A DNA stretch of 64,000 nucleotides from Ignavibacteriales bacterium (GCA_003562775.1 PWTU01000190.1:1-64000), one strand, 5' to 3'; counted from the stretch's first letter, positions 37,134 through 45,867 are shown. Notes: generated by a model from the sequence alone, not told the origin. Program-made: numbers and translations.

Positions 37134-37176
37134 TGGATAGCTCTGTATTTTTTGGTTGATATTTCCTGTTTGTAAT

Positions 37177-37212
37177 ATCCCCGTATGTTTAATAAACGTG
37201 CGGGGATTTTTT
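37177..37212 (+). terminator. Rho-independent terminator of the ccm operon
   Basis: A 14-bp stem (two G-U pairs; core ATCCCCG with CGGGGAT) closes on a 3-nt loop AAT and is followed by a run of T. It lies 44 bp after ccmF and ends the protease-ccm transcript. Confidence 0.9.
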
Positions 37213-37221
37213 ATATATATA

Positions 37222-37374
37222 ATAACGGCGCGGGCACTCGATGAGAACATAGAGAGTTTTTCTCTGTTAAAAAAGCTCGGATTTGAATTTATAGATAAAA
37301 CTCCATATAAAGGTAAAATTAACGGGAAATTAGGTGAATGGCAAAATTTCCGGAAGACTAATTGCTATGGTTAA
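37222..37374 (+). pseudogene. C-terminal remnant of a GNAT acetyltransferase
   Basis: About 50 codons after the ccm terminator encode a fragment resembling the last part of a GNAT N-acetyltransferase: ENIESFSLLKKLGFEF matches the usual N-x-x-S-x-x-LL-x-KLGF segment, followed by a short strand region with KINGKLGEW. No start codon, ribosome-binding site or acetyl-CoA-binding part precedes it, because the upstream sequence is the terminator. It is best read as the decayed end of a lost gene. Confidence 0.6.
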
Positions 37375-37441
37375 ACGTATTTGTCACAAACCGCATAATT
37401 GAGAAACTTTTGAACGCTTTATGATTCAAAATTAGAGAAAT

Positions 37442-37909
37442 ATGGATCAACAGAACGTCAAAAAATCCGAAAACTCGCACGGGGAATTGAAAATATATTT
37501 CTCAGGTTCCATTAGCGGGGGGAGGGACGATGCGGATTTGTATCTTCAATTGATCCGCTGTCTCGAAAAATATGGACGGGTTTTAACCGAACACATAGGC
37601 GATAAACAAGTAACCAATCTCGGTGAGGGCAATATAACAGACGAGTCAATATATAATCGTGATATGTCGATGCTCCGTGAAGCAGATGTTTTGATCGCCG
37701 AGGTTTCAACACCATCGCTTGGCGTGGGATACGAGATTGCAAAGGCAGAGGAAATGGGTAAAAAAGTGCTGTGTCTCTATAGAACACAAATCAATAAGAG
37801 GTTATCGGCAATGATATCGGGTAATCCTCATGTACTGACCGTACGATATACGTCGTATCCCGAAGCGGCAAAATGCATCGATGAGTTTTTCAATTCGCCG
37901 GATTTATAA
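37442..37909 (+). CDS. DNPH1/Rcl-like 2'-deoxynucleoside 5'-phosphate N-hydrolase
   Basis: The 155-residue protein belongs to the nucleoside deoxyribosyltransferase-like fold. IYFSGSISGGRDD (about 20-32) is the nucleotide-binding N-terminus of DNPH1. The segment TEHIGD follows, and ADVLIAEVSTPSLGVGYEI (about 85-103) carries the catalytic Glu region and the SxGVG-E motif. DNPH1 splits the N-glycosidic bond of deoxynucleoside monophosphates and cleans modified nucleotides. It stands alone between the GNAT remnant and the yihY-like gene. Confidence 0.85.
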   Translation: MDQQNVKKSENSHGELKIYFSGSISGGRDDADLYLQLIRCLEKYGRVLTEHIGDKQVTNLGEGNITDESIYNRDMSMLREADVLIAEVSTPSLGVGYEIAKAEEMGKKVLCLYRTQINKRLSAMISGNPHVLTVRYTSYPEAAKCIDEFFNSPDL

Positions 37910-37936
37910 AATATTGTTGCGGGTAAGGGATCTTAT

Positions 37937-38821
37937 ATGAACATTCCGGGATTACGAGGATTGAATCCTCTTACAATAGTAAGACGATCGGTTACCTATT
38001 ATCTCGAAAATGACATGCTCACCTACGCTGCCGCGCTGGCGTTTCAGGCGTTGTTTTCGATTTTTCCGTTTATGATTGTACTCATCGCAATGCTCGGTCT
38101 GCTCGACTTAATGCAATTTTTTGATTGGATACGTCAGCAGGCAGCTTTATTGCTCCCTGATGAAGCGATGAATCTGGTGGATCATGTGATTGAGGAAGTG
38201 CAACAACCGCGGGGCGGTTTGCTCTCAATAGGGTTAGCCGTCGCTCTATGGGTAGCATCTGGAGCCATGCGGGTTACAATCAATGCGTTAAATGTCGTTT
38301 ACAGAGTAAAAGAAGGGCGTCCATTCTGGAAGCTTTATCCGCTCTCAATAATTTATACACTCTGTATCGCCGCAACGTTAATCGTCGCAGCGATTTTAAT
38401 GGTTATGGGGCCACAGGCAATGCAATGGGTTGCCGAAATGGTCGGGTTAGAACAATTCGTTGTTACATTGTGGATGTGGGTGCGAATCCCGTTAGCGTTG
38501 ATGCTCCTGATGCTTACCGTGGCGTTTGTTTACTATATAGCACCGGATGTAGAACAAAAAATCCGGTTTATTACTCCCGGCTCGGTATTATCGGTCCTCG
38601 TGTGGGTATCTGCGTCGATTGGGTTCGGTTTTTATATACAAAATTTTGCAGATTATAGTGCCGTTTACGGCAGTATTGGTACCGTTGTTGTCTTAATGAT
38701 GTATTTTTATATATCAGCGGCAGTATTGTTGTTCGGCGCCGAACTAAATGCCGTCATTGAGGACCTTGTTCCTTCGGGGAAAGATCTTGGTGAAAAAAAG
38801 TTCAAGTGGCGTAGAGATTAA
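37937..38821 (+). CDS. YihY/BrkB-family inner-membrane protein
   Basis: The 294-residue protein has about six hydrophobic segments and family motifs: YLENDMLTYAAALAFQALFSIFP (about 20-42), MRVTINALNVVYRVKEGRPFWK (about 110-131) and YGSIGTVVVLMMYFYISA near 245-262. The family was once called ribonuclease BN by error; its real role is not settled. It converges tail to tail with the copper ATPase gene, with only 19 bp between stops and no clear terminator hairpin. Confidence 0.9.
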   Translation: MNIPGLRGLNPLTIVRRSVTYYLENDMLTYAAALAFQALFSIFPFMIVLIAMLGLLDLMQFFDWIRQQAALLLPDEAMNLVDHVIEEVQQPRGGLLSIGLAVALWVASGAMRVTINALNVVYRVKEGRPFWKLYPLSIIYTLCIAATLIVAAILMVMGPQAMQWVAEMVGLEQFVVTLWMWVRIPLALMLLMLTVAFVYYIAPDVEQKIRFITPGSVLSVLVWVSASIGFGFYIQNFADYSAVYGSIGTVVVLMMYFYISAAVLLFGAELNAVIEDLVPSGKDLGEKKFKWRRD

Positions 38822-38840
38822 ACCCCGAAATTCAAGGTCG

Positions 38841-39047
38841 TTACCCTACTCGATACCCCGCTTCGGTAACCTTTTGTTTTACTGCGTCGGGATTTAAATC
38901 TCGCTCGTGTGTGATCACGACGTTGTTCTCTTGATGTGATGCCGTTGCATCAATTACTCCCGGAATTGTTTTCAGCGCTTTCGCAACTGCCGCCTCACAA
39001 TGACCGCAAGACATTCCTTCAACTTTAATTGTAGTTTGCTGACTCAT
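38841..39047 (-). CDS. Internal in-frame start giving a stand-alone CopZ-like copper chaperone
   Basis: Inside copA, an ATG at 39047-39045 is preceded by AAGGAG at a 6-nt spacing, the best ribosome-binding site in this part of the window. Translation from it would yield 68 residues forming exactly one HMA domain, [11 protein letters not shown] onward with GMSCGHC, which is the size and fold of CopZ. It shares the copA frame and stop. The likely history is a separate copZ gene whose upstream copA stop codon was lost. Whether both products are made is untested. Confidence 0.6.
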   Translation of the reverse strand: MSQQTTIKVEGMSCGHCEAAVAKALKTIPGVIDATASHQENNVVITHERDLNPDAVKQKVTEAGYRVG

Positions 39048-41336
39048 ATTGATCTCCTTGGAAGTCGTTTGTGGTTGATTGGTCGCAGGTGAAAATCTTT
39101 TTAAACGCAATGAATTACTTACAACCGATACCGAGCTCATTGCCATTGCAAAAGCTGCAAACATCGGATTCAATAAACCGAATGCTGCCAGCGGAATACC
39201 GGTAGTATTATATACAAAGGCCCAGAATAAATTTTGTTTAATTGTTTTAAACGTCCGTCTTGATATGGCGATCGCGTTCACAACTCCCTGCAGGTCGCCT
39301 CTTATTAATGTTATGTCGGATGCTTCCATTGCTATATCGGTGCCGCTTCCTATGGCGATTCCCAGATCCGCTTGTGCCAGAGCGGGTGCATCGTTTATGC
39401 CGTCGCCTACCATCGCAACGGTTATTCCCTCTTCCTGATATGCTCGTACGATCGATGCTTTTTGATCCGGCATTATCCCCGCTTTAAATTCATCGATGCC
39501 GACCTGTTTGGCTATTGCCTTAGCAGTTGTTTCGGTGTCGCCGGTAAGCATAATAACCTTTATACCTATCTGTTGCAACTGCCGAATTGCATCGCCGGAG
39601 TTATCTTTTATCACGTCGGCAATGCCAATCACCGAAGCCACCGAACCGTCGATTGCACTATATACGACAGTCTTCCCCCCGGATTCAAGCGCGTTGACGG
39701 TGGATTCCAGATGGCTCGTATCGATGGAGCGGGAAATTAGAAACGATTTATTACCGATGACAATTTGTTTTTTGTTCACCGTTCCGGCAACGCCGAGACC
39801 GGCATAAGAATCAAATTGCTCCGGCTCAAGCAGTTCACCATTATTTTCTATTGCATATTGAACGACTGCTCCGGCAAGCGGATGTTCGGATTTGTTTTCG
39901 AGCGATGCCGTAAAGTGGAGTATCTCTTTATCAGTATAGCTGCGGCTGACCGGTAAAAAATCAGTAACGACCGGTATACCGATCGTTATCGTACCGGTTT
40001 TATCGAATATTACTGTATGCACTGCTCTTGCTTTTTCAAGCGCTTCGCTGTTCTTTATGAGAATTCCCATCTCTGCACCTTTGCCGGTTCCGACCATAAT
40101 AGCAGTCGGTGTCGCAAGGCCGAGTGCACATGGACAGGCGATGATCAGTACGGCTACAAAGTTCAGCAGGGCGACCGTCAATCGCGAGTCTTCGGTTCCG
40201 GTAAAATACCATCCGATAAACGAAACAACGGCTATTCCAATCACTATCGGCACAAATACCGACGCAACTTTATCTACTAATTTTTGTACCGGCGCTTTGG
40301 ATGCCTGTGCATCCTGTACAAGTTTAATTATCTGAGAGAGCATGGTATCTTTACCTACCTTACTTGCAGTGTAGGTAAAGCTACCGCTTTTATTGATAGT
40401 CCCGCCGATTACCATATCGCCAGTTGATTTTTCAACCGGAATAGATTCGCCGGTAATCATTGATTCATCAACCGATGAATATCCTTTTTCGATTCGACCG
40501 TCAACCGGTATCCTTTCGCCCGGTTTGACGATAATTCGGTCGCCGACTTCTACATCTGAGATCGCAATGTCCTGTGCTGTCCCGTTGCGTAAAACACGGG
40601 CGGTTTTTGGCTGTAATCCCATTAACTTTTTAATTGCTTCGGACGTTCTCCCTTTTGCACGGGCTTCAAGCAGGCGACCGAGCAGTATCAGTGTTATAAT
40701 GACCGCCGCTGTGTCGTAATAAACATGCGGTGTTTCTCCGGCGCTCACGAAAACCGAAGGGATGAACGTCGCTGTGGCGCTATAAAAATAAGCGGCAGAT
40801 GTACCGATTGCGACAAGAGAATTCATATCGGCGGTATAGTGCTTTGTTACCGCCCAAAATCCTCTAAAAAATCTGCTGCCTCCCCAGAATAATACAGGAG
40901 TGGTGAGGACGAAAAAAATGTAATTCCAAGTTTGATGGGGCAGAGAATGAATAAAGGGGAATTTTTCCCACATCAATCCCATTTCAAAGACCGTTATCGG
41001 AATGGTGAGCAAAGCGCTCACAATAAATTTCAACTTTAAATCTGCATAATCTTTTTCACGTTGGGCGTCGCGGTCATTTTTACCTTTAATATCGGGTACG
41101 GAATATCCCGCTTTTTCTATGGCTTCTTGTATCGCTGTATCTTCCACTTTATCCGAACGGAACCGTATAACGGCATCTTCTGTTGTGAGATTGACAATTG
41201 CGTCGGAAACGCCGTCTATTGATTTCAACGCTTTCTCCACACGTGAGACGCAGCTTGCGCAGGTCATACCCGATATGGGAATTTTTGCTTGTGATATTTT
41301 TTCTTCGGACATAGTACAATTGTAACTGTTCTGCAT
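38841..41336 (-). CDS. copA: Copper-translocating P-type ATPase with fused C-terminal CopZ domain
   Basis: CopA pumps Cu(I) out of the cytoplasm. The 831-residue protein has an N-terminal HMA domain (GMTCASC, Cys 26 and 29), eight membrane helices with the CPC site ([12 protein letters not shown]), the phosphorylation motif DKTGT and the hinge [20 protein letters not shown]. After a short linker a second HMA domain follows at the C-terminus (from Met 764; GMSCGHC, Cys 777 and 780). That domain has its own ATG with a strong AAGGAG site in the frame. A second possible start of the whole gene is at 41312. An HMA-AraC regulator lies upstream. Confidence 0.95.
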   Translation of the reverse strand: MQNSYNCTMSEEKISQAKIPISGMTCASCVSRVEKALKSIDGVSDAIVNLTTEDAVIRFRSDKVEDTAIQEAIEKAGYSVPDIKGKNDRDAQREKDYADLKLKFIVSALLTIPITVFEMGLMWEKFPFIHSLPHQTWNYIFFVLTTPVLFWGGSRFFRGFWAVTKHYTADMNSLVAIGTSAAYFYSATATFIPSVFVSAGETPHVYYDTAAVIITLILLGRLLEARAKGRTSEAIKKLMGLQPKTARVLRNGTAQDIAISDVEVGDRIIVKPGERIPVDGRIEKGYSSVDESMITGESIPVEKSTGDMVIGGTINKSGSFTYTASKVGKDTMLSQIIKLVQDAQASKAPVQKLVDKVASVFVPIVIGIAVVSFIGWYFTGTEDSRLTVALLNFVAVLIIACPCALGLATPTAIMVGTGKGAEMGILIKNSEALEKARAVHTVIFDKTGTITIGIPVVTDFLPVSRSYTDKEILHFTASLENKSEHPLAGAVVQYAIENNGELLEPEQFDSYAGLGVAGTVNKKQIVIGNKSFLISRSIDTSHLESTVNALESGGKTVVYSAIDGSVASVIGIADVIKDNSGDAIRQLQQIGIKVIMLTGDTETTAKAIAKQVGIDEFKAGIMPDQKASIVRAYQEEGITVAMVGDGINDAPALAQADLGIAIGSGTDIAMEASDITLIRGDLQGVVNAIAISRRTFKTIKQNLFWAFVYNTTGIPLAAFGLLNPMFAAFAMAMSSVSVVSNSLRLKRFSPATNQPQTTSKEINMSQQTTIKVEGMSCGHCEAAVAKALKTIPGVIDATASHQENNVVITHERDLNPDAVKQKVTEAGYRVG

Positions 41337-41412
41337 TTTGTTGAATTGTTTTAATATACCATCAAAAAATGATTAATACGTTACAAATTATCGTTTTTTT
41401 TGTGTAAAATTT

Positions 41413-41991
41413 TCAGGTGAGTTTATCAATGGATTTTCTCTGATTACCGACCATTTTTTTGAATTGTGTCGGTGAAAGCCCGGTAATTTGCCTGAACTGA
41501 TTTGAGAGATGTTGTGTACTGCTGTAATTAAGCCGGTATGCAATCTCGCTAAGTGTTAGCTCCTCGTATTTAATCAGTTCTTTCACACGTTCGATTTTTT
41601 GGAGTATGACATACTTCTCGATCGTAATGTTTTCAATGGATGAAAACAAGGTGCTTAGATACTTATAATCCATGCCAAGTTTTTCGGAGAGGTAGGCCGA
41701 GAGGGTGAGACGATGTGCTTCGATATTATCCTCGGTGTAGTAAAGTAAATCAATGACTGCAACTTTTATCTTCTCAACGATTTTACGCTTTTTATTTTCA
41801 AGCAGTTCAAAGCCGTTCGATTCCAGTATGTTTTTAATCTCTTCATATGTATCCGGTGCGATATCGGTTCCGATTTCTACCTCTCCCAGCTCTACGCGCT
41901 TAACGGGTAGTCCGATGTTCTCGAGCTCATCCCTCACCACGCGGATACAACGTGGGCAAACCATATTTTTGATATATAGATGAGTAGTCAT
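41413..41991 (-). CDS. AraC-family regulator with N-terminal HMA-like CxxC domain
   Basis: The 192-residue protein joins an HMA-like metal-binding domain (about 1-65; YIKNMVCPRC with Cys 12 and 15, then the VKRVELGEVEI strand) to an AraC-type double helix-turn-helix (about 95-190; LTLSEIAYRLNYSSTQHLSNQFRQITGLSPTQFKK split over the last helices). It lies 76 bp upstream of copA on the same strand, so it is probably a metal-responsive activator of the pump. Direct metal sensing by the CxxC site is inference. Copper-sensing in bacteria usually uses MerR, CsoR or CopY proteins instead. Confidence 0.87.
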   Translation of the reverse strand: MTTHLYIKNMVCPRCIRVVRDELENIGLPVKRVELGEVEIGTDIAPDTYEEIKNILESNGFELLENKKRKIVEKIKVAVIDLLYYTEDNIEAHRLTLSAYLSEKLGMDYKYLSTLFSSIENITIEKYVILQKIERVKELIKYEELTLSEIAYRLNYSSTQHLSNQFRQITGLSPTQFKKMVGNQRKSIDKLT

Positions 41992-42070
41992 AGTTTATAA
42001 ATAAAACAATGAATGCGGGTGAAGTCGTTCAAAGGATATATAGCCATCTATGAGTTCAGACAGTTGCAAA

Positions 42071-42085
42071 AACATATCGTATGTT
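42071..42085. promoter_or_regulatory. 15-bp palindrome upstream of the HMA-AraC gene, candidate operator
   Basis: AACATA and TATGTT flank a 3-base centre, forming a perfect dyad about 80 bp before the regulator start and touching the stop codon of the small exported protein gene. It may be a regulator binding site or just part of a weak hairpin; no T-run follows. Confidence 0.35.
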
Positions 42086-42536
42086 ATAGCTTATCCAATA
42101 TCGAATTATTTATATCCATTGCATCCCTGAGATTCCGGTTAATACGAACGGCAAGGACACGGATACGCCGAAGGTTTGTTTCTTCGGCATCTAATTGTTC
42201 CTGCAAGTATTCCATTAATGGTTTGGTGTCGTTACAGATATCAAAAAGTTTGCCTATTTCTGTGGCGACCCTGGTTTTCTGTTGAGCGGTAAGAAGTGTT
42301 TCTATTTCTCTGAGTGTGAAAAGCAATTCTTTTAAATTCGTATCGATTATTGTATAATGAGCGCGGGCCACCGTTTCATTATATTTATCTTCGTCGATCA
42401 TCTGTTGTATCATAAAAGCGTGACCGCGAACCAGACGGCATTCCTCATGCAATTCTTGTATTTTTTCTTTGACCTGTGCTAAGGTGGGTAGAATCAGCAG
42501 TCCGAAAAGGATGATATAGAGTAAGTATCTTATCAT
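42084..42536 (-). CDS. Small exported helical protein, unknown function
   Basis: The 150-residue protein has a signal peptide (MIRYLLYIILFGLLILPTLAQ, cut near residue 20) and then an all-helical, charged domain with regular heptad-like spacing, probably a helical bundle. I chose the ATG at 42536 because GGAGGGG lies just before it; an ATG 12 bases upstream would overlap that site. HEEC and HAFM in the first helix and a later Cys could bind metal, but this is a guess. It precedes the HMA-AraC gene by 92 bp in the same direction. Confidence 0.7.
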   Translation of the reverse strand: MIRYLLYIILFGLLILPTLAQVKEKIQELHEECRLVRGHAFMIQQMIDEDKYNETVARAHYTIIDTNLKELLFTLREIETLLTAQQKTRVATEIGKLFDICNDTKPLMEYLQEQLDAEETNLRRIRVLAVRINRNLRDAMDINNSILDKL

Positions 42537-42630
42537 TTTCCCCTCCATTTAAAGTGAGTCTCCAATAACAATATATTCTCTAATTCAATAAAAAACAAAT
42601 ACCTATAGGAATTATTACATTGAAAAATAA

Positions 42631-42659
42631 TTGATTATCCAAAATTATATTTGTATCTT
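42631..42659 (+). promoter_or_regulatory. Promoter of the SRP RNA gene
   Basis: TTGATT (42631-42636), a 17-bp spacer and TATCTT (42654-42659) would place the transcription start about 7 bp downstream, some 15 bp before the base of the SRP RNA stem. Confidence 0.6.
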
Positions 42660-42680
42660 ACTCTATTGTAAAATTTTTTC

Positions 42681-42787
42681 AGAGAGGTCAAGTGCTGTGC
42701 AACGGTAACGTGCCGAACCCCGCCAGGCCCGGAAGGGAGCAGCGGTAGGCATTGTTTATTGTGTGACACAGCGAGCTTGGCCTCTCT
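42681..42787 (+). ncRNA. ffs: Signal recognition particle 4.5S RNA (small bacterial type)
   Basis: The RNA folds into one long hairpin: AGAGAGG at the 5' end pairs with CCTCTCT at the 3' end. The apical part holds the hallmark domain IV sequence GCCCGGAAGGGAGCAG, with the GGAA tetraloop and the asymmetric loop that bind Ffh. Length (about 107 nt) fits the small bacterial SRP RNA without an Alu domain. TTTT follows the closing stem and can serve as terminator. The SRP RNA guides ribosomes making membrane proteins to the inner membrane. Confidence 0.95.
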
Positions 42788-43083
42788 TTTATGTTCTATT
42801 TGAAAACTTTGGCTTAAATATTTACTTGAAACAAAACTCGATAAGTGTTACATTTAAACTAATTATATAATTTGAGGCTTTGTCAAAAAATTAAGCGTAT
42901 TAATGAAATTTTCATTCCAAATATTTATTCTAAAATTAATTGTCTTAATCGACCGCTGGGTTGCGACATATATTTTTGTTAACAACGAAGTAGCTTATAA
43001 TATTCCGTCTTTAGCCCGCGCGGGAGAGTTAAAATTATACTATTCTAATAGGGTGCCCGGAAGGGCAGAGGATTTTTGTCATA
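42788..43083 (+). other. AT-rich spacer and RNase E/G leader with two small hairpins
   Basis: No credible gene is seen in these 296 bp; an open frame from 42903 is only a shadow that runs into the RNase gene. A TATAAT box lies at 42996-43001 without a good -35. Downstream, CCCGCGCGGG (43015-43024) is a perfect palindrome, and TGCCC-GGAA-GGGCA (43054-43067) forms a GNRA-tetraloop hairpin touching the AGAGGA ribosome-binding site. RNase E is autoregulated through its leader in Escherichia coli, so these hairpins may be regulatory. Confidence 0.45.
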
Positions 43084-44730
43084 ATGAAAAAAGAAATAAT
43101 TATGAATGCAACCGCCAAAGAGACCCGGATTGCGATTACAGAAGACGGTCGATTGGCGGAATTGTATGTAGAAACCCCCGAAACCGAACGTATGGTGGGG
43201 GATATTTACCTTGGCAGGGTTGCACGTGTTTTACCCGGTATCAAGGCGGCGTTTATAGATATCGGTCATAAGCAGGATGCTTTTCTCCATTTTTCGGATA
43301 TTGGTAAAAATGTAGATCAATATGCGACGTTGTTCGAAGACGAAGATGCGGATGTCGATTCGGATGATGACGACGAGGAAGAATCTGTAGTTGGTAATTC
43401 CCGGCAGACCTCAACTGTGACTGCCGAGCCGACCCGAACGGCACGACGCGGGTTTAAGAGAAAACAGCACCCGCAAGAGAGAACAACGGAACCGTCCTAT
43501 GATGTTAATCTCAAAAAGGGACAGGATATCATTATCCAGATCATCAAGGAACCGGTTGCCAATAAGGGAGTTCGGGTTAGTTCCGAAGTTTCATTACCCG
43601 GAAGATACCTTGTGTTAATTCCGTTCGGGGGAGGGAGAGTCGGAGTATCGCGCAAGATTACAAACTACAAAGAAAAGCGACGCCTGCGACGTATTGTCCG
43701 GTCGTTATTACCGGGCAACTACGGTGCGATCATAAGGACCGTTGCCGATGGGCGGGACGAAAACGCGATTAAAAACGACCTGAGGGATTTGCTCGATACA
43801 TGGCAGGAGATCGAGCAAAGCGTTAAAAGCGAATCGGCGCCTACATTGCTCTATAAAGACGTGAGTACAACCTCGAGTGTGATTCGGGATTTATTCCAGA
43901 GTGATGTGGCACGCGTGGTTGTTGACTCCAAAAAACTTTACCGGGAAATAAGAACATATGTAAAGTGGTTTGCCCCGCGATTGGTGGATAAACTCGAGCT
44001 ATATCGTGGGCGCGAGCCGGTGTTTGACGTATTCGGTGTTGAAAAGGAAATAGCGAAATCGTTACAAAGAAAGGTCTGGCTGAAAAGCGGAGGATATATT
44101 ATTATCGAGCCGACCGAAGCGATGGTGGTTATTGACGTCAATAGCGGTCGATATGCTGCAAATCAGTCCCAGGAGTTGAACTCGTTGCGGACCAACCTTG
44201 AGGCGGCGCGGGAAATTGCACGTCAGGTCAGGTTACGCGACATTGGGGGTATAATCGTTATCGATTGTATCGATCTTGAGGATGAGAAAAATCAGAAAAA
44301 AGTATATGATGAGTTTAAAAAAGAATTAAGAAAGGATAGGGCTAAGTCGACCGTATACACGATGACCGAGTTGGCGCTTGTGCAGATAACACGACAACGT
44401 ATTCGGCAGAGTATATTGCACAGCTTTGCCGAGCCATGCCCGACATGCGGCGGCGGAGGTCTCGTTGCTTCGAAAATGTCAATTGTTAATCGCATTGAAC
44501 GATGGCTGAGACGAATGGCTTCGGATTCAAAAGAATTTAAGTGGACATTTTATGTAAGTCCGATTCTTGCGGATTATTTAAATGACGGCTTTTTCAGTAA
44601 ACTTATAAAACTACAATTAAAATACCGTGTCAGGTTAGTATTGCAGCCGGATTCAAATCTTGCTATTGATGAATTCAGATTCATCTCACATAAGCAGAAA
44701 AAAGATATTACGGAAAAATACATTGAATAA
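43084..44730 (+). CDS. rng: Ribonuclease E/G family endoribonuclease
   Basis: The 548-residue protein matures and degrades RNA. It has an S1 RNA-binding domain (about 35-165), an RNase-H-like region, and the catalytic domain with Asp residues in VVIDVNSGRYA and IVIDCIDLED. The zinc-link motif PCPTCGGGG (about 458-466) sits near the end, as in RNase G-size enzymes. The S1 domain is split by an insert of about 65 residues (76-142): first a run of Asp/Glu, then an Arg/Lys-rich part. ATG codons at 43084 and 43102 are both possible starts. Confidence 0.93.
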   Translation: MKKEIIMNATAKETRIAITEDGRLAELYVETPETERMVGDIYLGRVARVLPGIKAAFIDIGHKQDAFLHFSDIGKNVDQYATLFEDEDADVDSDDDDEEESVVGNSRQTSTVTAEPTRTARRGFKRKQHPQERTTEPSYDVNLKKGQDIIIQIIKEPVANKGVRVSSEVSLPGRYLVLIPFGGGRVGVSRKITNYKEKRRLRRIVRSLLPGNYGAIIRTVADGRDENAIKNDLRDLLDTWQEIEQSVKSESAPTLLYKDVSTTSSVIRDLFQSDVARVVVDSKKLYREIRTYVKWFAPRLVDKLELYRGREPVFDVFGVEKEIAKSLQRKVWLKSGGYIIIEPTEAMVVIDVNSGRYAANQSQELNSLRTNLEAAREIARQVRLRDIGGIIVIDCIDLEDEKNQKKVYDEFKKELRKDRAKSTVYTMTELALVQITRQRIRQSILHSFAEPCPTCGGGGLVASKMSIVNRIERWLRRMASDSKEFKWTFYVSPILADYLNDGFFSKLIKLQLKYRVRLVLQPDSNLAIDEFRFISHKQKKDITEKYIE

Positions 44731-44742
44731 GATGGTTCAGAT

Positions 44743-45846
44743 ATGAAAAAGACTCCTTTTTTTGATGCCCACGTTGCGGCAGGTGCAAAGATTGTAGATT
44801 TTAATGGTTATGCAATGCCTGTACAGTTTTCAGGCATCATTGAAGAGCATAACCGGGTACGAGCTACTGCCGGTGTTTTCGATGTCTCACATATGGGGGA
44901 GATAGAGATTGGAGGCGAAAATGCGAGGGAATTTGTTCAGTATATAACTCTCAATGATGTAACAAAAATAGCTGAAGGTCGCGCGCAATATACGGCAATG
45001 ACATACGAAAACGGCGGATTAATCGACGATTTGCTGGTATATCATCTTGGCGACAAATATATGATGGTTGTTAATGCGGGGAATAAAGAGAAAGACCTTG
45101 CCTGGATTCAAAAACAAGCTGCGAGGTTTGGCGGTGTTACTATAAAAGATATCAGCGATCAAACTGCATTGATTGCAGTGCAGGGTCCGAAATCCCGCGA
45201 GATTTTACAGCGTCTTACCGACGTGGATTTATCCGAGGTGAAGTTTTATCATTTGATAAAAGGTAAAATTGAAGATACCGAAATGATAATATCGAGAACA
45301 GGATATACGGGAGAAATTGGATTTGAATTATATTACGACGCTGCCGCTGCCGATAACATCGGTATCTGGAATACCATATTGGAAGCGGGAAAACCTGAAG
45401 ATATTGCTCCTGCCGGCCTTGGAGCGCGTGATACCTTACGGCTTGAGATGGGTATGCTGCTTTACGGAAACGATATGGATGAAGAAACCAACCCTCTCGA
45501 AGCGGGACTCGGCTGGATTACAAAATTTGAAAAGGAAGACTTTATCGGGAAGGAAGCATTGTTAAAAATGAAAGAAACCGGTGTAAAACGTAAATTAACC
45601 GGTTTCAAGATTATCGATGAGCAAATGGCACGGCGAGCTATTCCTCGCCACGGATTTACTATCACTTTGAATGGAAAAGAAATAGGGCGTGTTACAAGTG
45701 GTACTCTATCGCCTACATTGCAAACAAGTATTGCGATGGGCTATATAGACCGGGAACATTGTGATGAAGGGAATGAAGTGAAAATATCAATTCGGGGGAA
45801 AGAGATGGCCTTCTCGGTAACAAAACCGCCTTTCATACGTCGATAA
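44743..45846 (+). CDS. gcvT: Glycine cleavage system aminomethyltransferase (T protein)
   Basis: GcvT moves the aminomethyl group from lipoylated H protein to tetrahydrofolate and releases ammonia. The 367-residue protein is the normal length. Motifs include FDVSHMGEIEI (about 46-56), the SRTGYTGEIGFELY folate-binding segment (about 185-198) and the ARDTLRLEMGMLLYGND stretch with the catalytic Asp region. GcvH and GcvP are not in the window. It lies 13 bp after the RNase gene and 21 bp before comB. Confidence 0.95.
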   Translation: MKKTPFFDAHVAAGAKIVDFNGYAMPVQFSGIIEEHNRVRATAGVFDVSHMGEIEIGGENAREFVQYITLNDVTKIAEGRAQYTAMTYENGGLIDDLLVYHLGDKYMMVVNAGNKEKDLAWIQKQAARFGGVTIKDISDQTALIAVQGPKSREILQRLTDVDLSEVKFYHLIKGKIEDTEMIISRTGYTGEIGFELYYDAAAADNIGIWNTILEAGKPEDIAPAGLGARDTLRLEMGMLLYGNDMDEETNPLEAGLGWITKFEKEDFIGKEALLKMKETGVKRKLTGFKIIDEQMARRAIPRHGFTITLNGKEIGRVTSGTLSPTLQTSIAMGYIDREHCDEGNEVKISIRGKEMAFSVTKPPFIRR

Positions 45847-45867
45847 ACTAAATAGGGGACATAAATA

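Noticed and set aside
37156-37221. Full-length reading frame for the GNAT fragment
   Set aside because: The first 22 codons are the ccm terminator hairpin and T-run. Only the later part resembles a protein family, so I call a remnant and not a gene.
42820-42880. Bacteroidetes-type promoter with a TAnnTTTG -7 box before the RNase gene
   Set aside because: The best match, TATAATTTG, lacks the right spacing of the TTTG element, and the clear promoters in the window are of sigma-70 type.
42903-43271. Open frame of 122 codons between the SRP RNA and the RNase gene
   Set aside because: It overlaps the RNase coding region in another frame, has no ribosome-binding site, and its protein matches nothing recognisable.
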